Source: a bacterium (lineage in GTDB: Bacteria; Margulisbacteria; Marinamargulisbacteria; UBA6595). From it: a stretch of 11,336 bases of DNA. The notes beneath the pieces are model-generated. The model had not been told where the DNA came from and did not search any database. It worked only from the letters and a program-made list of their open reading frames with translations. The position numbers were made by a program, and so were the translations under genes. The DNA is taken from NCBI GenBank assembly GCA_027621615.1, contig JAQCBC010000014.1, positions 1 through 11,336 on the forward strand, written 5' to 3'. Below, piece by piece: positions 7,707-11,336 of the stretch (position 1 is the first letter of the stretch; each line of letters begins with the position of its first letter).

Positions 7707-8923
7707 TAACGTATACAGCAAGTTTCATAGTGTTTACGGGCATTATTATGCTCTTGGTTTTAATTCTTTACATTATTCAAACGCGTGTGGTTCAAACAGC
7801 GGACTGTTTGGTATTAATCAACGATGAGGTAGATAAAAGCCCTACAGTTGCGTCGGGAACCAACCTATTAACGGCATTGTCCGATGAAAAGATTTTTATT
7901 CCATCCGCTTGTGGCGGTGGGGGAAGCTGTGCCATGTGTAAAGTGCAGGTGTTAGAAGGGGGGGGTGATATTTTGCCGACAGAGTTGCCCCATCTGTCCT
8001 TGAATGAGCGAAAAAATAACGTTCGGTTGGGCTGTCAGGTTAAAGTGAAATCGGATATCAAAATTAAAATCCCAGACGAGATTTTTAGTATTCAAAAGTT
8101 TACCTGTGAGGTTGTGTCCAACCACAATGTAGCGACGTTCATTAAAGAGCTCGTCTTGAAATTGCCCGAGGGCATGAAGTTTGATTTTACGGCTGGCGGG
8201 TACATTCAAACTTATATTCCACCCTATGACTTATCGTTTAAATCATTTGATATTGAAGATGAATACAAAGACGAATGGGACCGCTATAACTTATGGGATT
8301 TAAATGCCAGCAACGATGAAGAAATTTTTCGGGCGTACTCCATGGCCAGTTACCCGGGCGATGACAATGTCATTATTTTAAATGTGCGTATTGCAACCCC
8401 ACCCCCTGGGAAAGATGTGATACCGGGTATTGGATCGTCGTATATTTTTAATTTAAAGCCTGGCGATACCATAGAATTAAGTGGTGCGTATGGCGAATTT
8501 TTTGCCAAAGATACCAACCGGGAAATGTGTTTTATCGGGGGTGGGGCGGGAATGGCCCCCATGCGTAGTCATATTTTTGATCAACTCAAACGGCTCAGTA
8601 GCAAACGGCGCATTACCTTTTGGTATGGGGCTCGGTCTCGACGGGAAATGTTTTATGACGATGAATTTAAAGAGTTGGCGAGAAAGAACCCTAATTTTAC
8701 CTACCATGTTGCGTTATCTGACCCACAGCCCGAAGACAATTGGGAGGGTTCCCAAGGGTTTATACACACGGTTTTGAAAGAAGAATATTTAGATCAGCAC
8801 GAGGATCCCACTGAAATTGAGTACTATCTGTGTGGCCCACCGATGATGCTCTCTGCGTCGATGGGCATGTTGGATGCGATTGGCGTTGAAAAGGAAATGA
8901 TCGCATTTGATGATTTCGGCTAG
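7703..8923 (+). CDS. nqrF: Na+-translocating NADH:quinone reductase subunit F (NADH-oxidising, FAD and 2Fe-2S)
   Basis: Electron entry subunit: oxidises NADH on the cytoplasmic side through FAD and a plant-type 2Fe-2S centre. 406 residues. Order: N-terminal membrane helix (about 6-26); ferredoxin domain with C70, C76, C79 ([13 protein letters not shown]) and C111 (LGCQ); FAD-binding RAYSMASYP starting at R210; NADH-binding [13 protein letters not shown]377 in YLCGPPMM; and the C-terminal FDDFG. All cofactor residues expected from the family are in place, and the numbering agrees with my recollection of the Vibrio protein. This shows the usual NADH entry module is intact even though NqrA carries additional Fe-S motifs. 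The start overlaps the nqrE stop (ATGA), and the stop is 3 nt before the apbE GTG. Confidence 0.97.
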   Translation: MITYTASFIVFTGIIMLLVLILYIIQTRVVQTADCLVLINDEVDKSPTVASGTNLLTALSDEKIFIPSACGGGGSCAMCKVQVLEGGGDILPTELPHLSLNERKNNVRLGCQVKVKSDIKIKIPDEIFSIQKFTCEVVSNHNVATFIKELVLKLPEGMKFDFTAGGYIQTYIPPYDLSFKSFDIEDEYKDEWDRYNLWDLNASNDEEIFRAYSMASYPGDDNVIILNVRIATPPPGKDVIPGIGSSYIFNLKPGDTIELSGAYGEFFAKDTNREMCFIGGGAGMAPMRSHIFDQLKRLSSKRRITFWYGARSRREMFYDDEFKELARKNPNFTYHVALSDPQPEDNWEGSQGFIHTVLKEEYLDQHEDPTEIEYYLCGPPMMLSASMGMLDAIGVEKEMIAFDDFG

Positions 8924-8926
8924 GGT

Positions 8927-9871
8927 GTGTCACAAGTCCCTGTGAGTCTGAGTACCCGATACGCCATGAACCCATGGCGTATTGCGTTTATTGCCTTGGC
9001 TATACTCGTCGCCCTTTATTTTTGGCCCCGAGAAACCGTGATTCAAGGGGAGACCATGGGGACCTCCTATACGATCAAATATTGGTCCCGACGGCCGTAT
9101 ATTAAGGGAGGCTTAGACCGAGATGCCGCTGCCGAATTGGACCGACTCACGCGTATTTTTTCAACGTATCATGCTAACACTGAAATTCAGCAGTTAAATC
9201 AGGGTGGGGGAACGTATACGCTCTCACCGGATATGACAACCGTACTGGCAACGGCGTTGGCCATTGCCAAAAAAACCCAAGGCGCGTATGACATTACCGT
9301 GGAGCCGCTGTATGCCCTATGGGGGTTTAAAGATCACGCGGTTCAAATTCCCGATCCCGTTGCCATTCAGCGGACTCAGGCGCGTGTGGGGTATCAGCGC
9401 TTGCAATTGGTTGGGAATCAATTAACCAAGCCGGCGGATATGCAACTGGATCTATCGTCCTTGGCTAAAGGCTATGCCGTGGATCAATTGGCTGAATTGG
9501 TGGCGGACACAGTGCCTAATTTTATGATTGAAATCGGCGGGGAGGTGGTGGCACGGGGGCATTCCCTTCGCAAGAAAGCCTGGGTGGTTGGCATTGAAGA
9601 TCCGGATCAGCCCGGGAAAGTCAAACAGCCCGTAGCACTCCATAACGAAGCCTTAGCCACCAGTGGTACCTATCGCAATACCGTTCAGATTAATGGTCAG
9701 CACTATGCTCATATTCTAGACCCACGAACAGGCTATCCGGTCCAATTGGGCGTTGCATCGGTGTCCGTCAAGGCCCCAACGTGCTTGTTGGCGGATGCTT
9801 GGGCAACGGCGTTGCTATTGCTGAAGCCAGACGCTGCGATTGTTCCCGATACACTCCAAATTTATTATTAA
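8927..9871 (+). CDS. apbE: FAD:protein FMN transferase ApbE, membrane-anchored
   Basis: Transfers FMN from FAD to the threonine of SGAT-type motifs; its expected targets are NqrB Thr217 and NqrC Thr200 in the same operon. Motifs in order: GETMGTSYTI (41-50), STYHANTEIQQLNQG (79-93), GAYDITVEPLYALWGF (119-134), LDLSSLAKGYAVD (174-186), IEIGGEVVARG (201-211), TSGTYRN (245-251), HILDPRTGYPV (262-272) and ADAWATALL (289-297), which carries the Mg-site D290 and T294. A hydrophobic helix (about 18-33) without a lipobox cysteine suggests a membrane anchor with the enzyme outside the cytoplasm. The GTG start, 3 nt after nqrF, is given; ATG at 8966 (M14) is a serious alternative. The C-terminus stops about 17 residues after the TAL motif, some 20 or more residues earlier than usual, and its stop codon overlaps that of cvpA. 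Confidence 0.93.
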   Translation: MSQVPVSLSTRYAMNPWRIAFIALAILVALYFWPRETVIQGETMGTSYTIKYWSRRPYIKGGLDRDAAAELDRLTRIFSTYHANTEIQQLNQGGGTYTLSPDMTTVLATALAIAKKTQGAYDITVEPLYALWGFKDHAVQIPDPVAIQRTQARVGYQRLQLVGNQLTKPADMQLDLSSLAKGYAVDQLAELVADTVPNFMIEIGGEVVARGHSLRKKAWVVGIEDPDQPGKVKQPVALHNEALATSGTYRNTVQINGQHYAHILDPRTGYPVQLGVASVSVKAPTCLLADAWATALLLLKPDAAIVPDTLQIYY

Positions 9872-10374
9872 CGGGTTAACTGGGATGGATACCAATCCGG
9901 GCCAGCCGGAATTGCCGCATCCAAACACGCATCCGCAATGGGTTCAATCCAGGGCATGGTATACCGAATAATGGCCGAGTTATGCAAGCCCGGGGTTTCC
10001 AGTGCCAACAGGGCGATTAAACACGGAATCATGATACAAAGCCCTTTAACACTACCCAAAACACCCCCTAGCACACGATTAACCGGCCCTAAGGCGGTTA
10101 AATGAACCAAACGATGCAACAGCATCCCCAATCCCAGCACAACAGCCAAAGCCAGTGCCCAAATCACAACAAAGCCAGCAATCGCTTGATAGGCATCGGG
10201 AATGCGAAAGATGTGCCCCAGCTGCTTCCCCAACACAGTATGGTACCGGCTTGCAATATACAGCCCCCCCAAAATAGCCCCAATATCGGTGCATTGACGC
10301 AATCCCCCCCGGCGGATACCTAAAACAAAGAAGAATCCCAAAACCCCCAGGAGGATGTAGTCAACGAGGGTCAC
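9868..10374 (-). CDS. cvpA: CvpA family membrane protein
   Basis: Small inner-membrane protein of the colicin V production family, 168 residues, a typical length. The start MTLVDYILLGVLGFFFVLGI and the following IRRGGLRQ match the usual CvpA N-terminus, in which a first helix is followed by a short basic, glycine-rich turn. Three further hydrophobic segments lie at about 64-87, 100-104 and 110-127, and GPVNRVLGGVLGSVKG (96-111) is characteristic. Biochemical role poorly understood; it is often found near purine synthesis genes and has been linked to envelope stress. It starts at GTG, overlapping the purE stop by 4 nt (GTGA), so translation is likely coupled. It converges on apbE with a 4-nt stop overlap, leaving no room for a separate terminator. 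Confidence 0.9.
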   Translation of the reverse strand: MTLVDYILLGVLGFFFVLGIRRGGLRQCTDIGAILGGLYIASRYHTVLGKQLGHIFRIPDAYQAIAGFVVIWALALAVVLGLGMLLHRLVHLTALGPVNRVLGGVLGSVKGLCIMIPCLIALLALETPGLHNSAIIRYTMPWIEPIADACLDAAIPAGPDWYPSQLTR

Positions 10375-10829
10375 TTGTTAAACGTCGCTCGAAATTTTCT
10401 CAACGATTCTTTAACCGAATCATCATGAATCGCAATCATTTCCATAGCCAAAATAGCGGCGTTTTTGGCTCCGTTAACCGCCACCGTTGCAACGGGAATG
10501 CCCGGGGGCATTTGAACAATAGACATCAAGGCATCCAATCCATCAAAGCTGGAACGAATGGGCACCCCAATGACAGGTGTGGTTGTGGTATAGGCGGCTA
10601 CCACCCCGGGTAAATGCGCTGCCATGCCCGCTGCAGCAATAATGACGCTGCTGTTTTCTTCAAAATCGGATACCAACGCTTTAACTTTGTCTGGGTTTCG
10701 ATGTGCCGATGCAACATACACATCATTGGCAATGCCGTACTCGGTTAAAAACTCACTGGCTTTTTCCATAATGGGCAAGTCCGATTTGGATCCCATAATA
10801 ATACCAACATGGGGTTTTTTATGTGTCAT
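10371..10829 (-). CDS. purE: N5-carboxyaminoimidazole ribonucleotide mutase, class I PurE
   Basis: Cytoplasmic enzyme of de novo purine synthesis that converts N5-CAIR to CAIR. 152 residues, close to the standard length. Signatures: IIMGSKSDLPIM (10-21), VASAHRNP with the catalytic His, AAAGMAAHLPGVVA, TPVIGVPI and the class I stretch SIVQMPPGIPVATVAVNG. A strong ribosome site, AAGGAG, lies about 7 nt upstream (around 10836-10841). The usual partner purK is not next to it here; cvpA follows with a GTGA overlap. A candidate promoter with a flanking inverted repeat lies about 70 bp upstream. Confidence 0.97.
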   Translation of the reverse strand: MTHKKPHVGIIMGSKSDLPIMEKASEFLTEYGIANDVYVASAHRNPDKVKALVSDFEENSSVIIAAAGMAAHLPGVVAAYTTTTPVIGVPIRSSFDGLDALMSIVQMPPGIPVATVAVNGAKNAAILAMEMIAIHDDSVKESLRKFRATFNK

Positions 10830-10883
10830 GTGTTACTCCTTTTTGTGTTTGATACCGTTATTGGGTCGCCGAATCGTTGATTT

Positions 10884-10924
10884 AGCGTCCGTAGTTCAAT
10901 AGTATAGCAATAACCCAGGACGCT
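10884..10924. repeat. 7-bp perfect inverted repeat around the purE -10 box
   Basis: AGCGTCC (10884-10890) and GGACGCT (10918-10924) are exact reverse complements, 27 nt apart. On the minus strand one arm directly follows the candidate -35 and the other lies just past the predicted transcription start, so the pair brackets the promoter core. It may be an operator or a chance repeat. It does not match the E. coli PurR box as I remember it. Confidence 0.45.
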
Positions 10925-10930
10925 CGCCAA
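10901..10930 (-). promoter_or_regulatory. candidate promoter of purE-cvpA
   Basis: On the minus strand: TTGGCG (10925-10930), an 18 bp spacer, and extended -10 TGCTATACT (hexamer 10901-10906). The predicted start near 10894 gives a leader of about 65 nt to the purE ATG. It has the same layout as the candidate rlmN promoter. Confidence 0.5.
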
Positions 10931-10960
10931 TTTACTCGAGCCAATGAGACGTAAGCGTTG

Positions 10961-11336
10961 CTAAAGAATCAAAAAGCACATCATTTTTCGAATATCTGGC
11001 ATGTCTGGTCGATGCTCCGGTTCATCGGCGGTGCATCGCTGGACAATGGTTTGGGCCATTGCTTGCGTTTGTGCTGGACGTTCGAATTGGCATAACGACG
11101 GCGCTTTATTTAGCCAGTTTTGGATGCTGTCAAGTTCTTTTCCATACGCGAATGCATCAATTTTGGTTAGATCTTTGGGGCGTAGTGCACCGCCTTGGCG
11201 ATAGGCTTCGCATTCAGGGGGGCAATGAGAGCCGCCCGTAATGGGTGGTATTGGATGGGGGTCGTGCCGGTCAATCCAAATGCCAAAATCAGCTAAAATT
11301 CCCAGCTTTTTACACTTAACAAGAAGATTGTCGACT
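10961..11336 (-). CDS. eukaryotic-like Ser/Thr protein kinase, C-terminal part (N-terminus beyond right edge)
   Basis: Read on the minus strand from the right edge, 125 codons are open until a TAG at 10961-10963. The fragment enters in the catalytic loop, VDNLLV, whose Asn is the usual Mg-binding residue. It reaches LADFG 13 residues later (DFG codons at 11282-11290), the canonical Hanks-type spacing. Next come GGSHCPPE in place of the APE motif, KIDAFAYGKEL with the conserved Asp and Gly of subdomain IX, and RCTADEPEHRPDM matching the C..P..RP segment of subdomain XI. It ends soon after (FLIL) with no C-terminal sensor or membrane helix. The N-lobe, P-loop, catalytic Asp and any other domains are outside the window, so activity and substrate cannot be judged. 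The frame stays open to the edge, so it is probably not a remnant. Confidence 0.8.
   Translation of the reverse strand, partial: VDNLLVKCKKLGILADFGIWIDRHDPHPIPPITGGSHCPPECEAYRQGGALRPKDLTKIDAFAYGKELDSIQNWLNKAPSLCQFERPAQTQAMAQTIVQRCTADEPEHRPDMPDIRKMMCFLIL

Noticed and set aside
10884..10929. tRNA-like segment (acceptor-like arms, a TAGTTCAATAG D-arm-like stretch and a CCA)
   Set aside because: Only about 46 nt; it lacks anticodon and T arms, the D-stem does not pair well, and part of the resemblance comes from the complementary strand's TATACT promoter box. Not called as a tRNA.
11001..11241. Plus-strand open frames at the right edge
   Set aside because: They lie antisense to the kinase frame, which has ordered conserved motifs; these frames have none.

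Overview
The window is an ordinary-looking Gram-negative bacterial chromosome segment with medium GC content. It is dominated by a complete Na+-translocating NADH:quinone oxidoreductase operon, nqrABCDEF-apbE. The gene order, the class I PurE and the purE-cvpA pair resemble proteobacteria, but I cannot name the organism. A two-domain SET protein and a eukaryotic-like protein kinase hint at a host-associated or predatory lifestyle; that is inference. I see no insertion sequence, CRISPR array, rRNA or convincing tRNA, and no gene-free stretch longer than about 300 bases. The longest gap is the divergent rlmN/SET intergenic region of roughly 206 bp.

Layout: (1) rlmN on the minus strand runs off the left edge. 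(2) Divergent from it is a plus-strand pair: a SET-domain protein with an apparently duplicated, degenerate N-terminal SET half, then a DASS/SLC13-type sodium:dicarboxylate symporter. (3) After a short promoter region comes the Nqr operon. Its genes overlap or nearly touch, and it ends with the flavin transferase ApbE that attaches FMN to NqrB and NqrC. (4) Converging on apbE, with overlapping stop codons, is the minus-strand pair purE-cvpA, coupled by a GTGA overlap. (5) The right edge holds the C-terminal half of a minus-strand eukaryotic-like Ser/Thr kinase.

How the genes work together: Nqr oxidises NADH, reduces quinone and exports Na+. The neighbouring DASS carrier would use that Na+ gradient to import dicarboxylates. 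ApbE flavinylates NqrB and NqrC at their SGAT motifs, and both motifs are intact. All the cysteines expected for the 2Fe-2S centres of NqrF and NqrD/NqrE are present.

The most interesting signal is in NqrA. Its C-terminus carries two intact CX2CX2CX3CP ferredoxin motifs like those of RnfC, where the Nqr subunit as usually described has no cluster ligands. This would be an Nqr that keeps, or has regained, the two 4Fe-4S sites of its Rnf ancestor. Four candidate promoters in the window share one architecture (TTG-type -35, 17-18 bp spacer, extended TGn -10). One of them overlaps the apparent start codon of the SET gene, which suggests a later start and a nearly leaderless mRNA.
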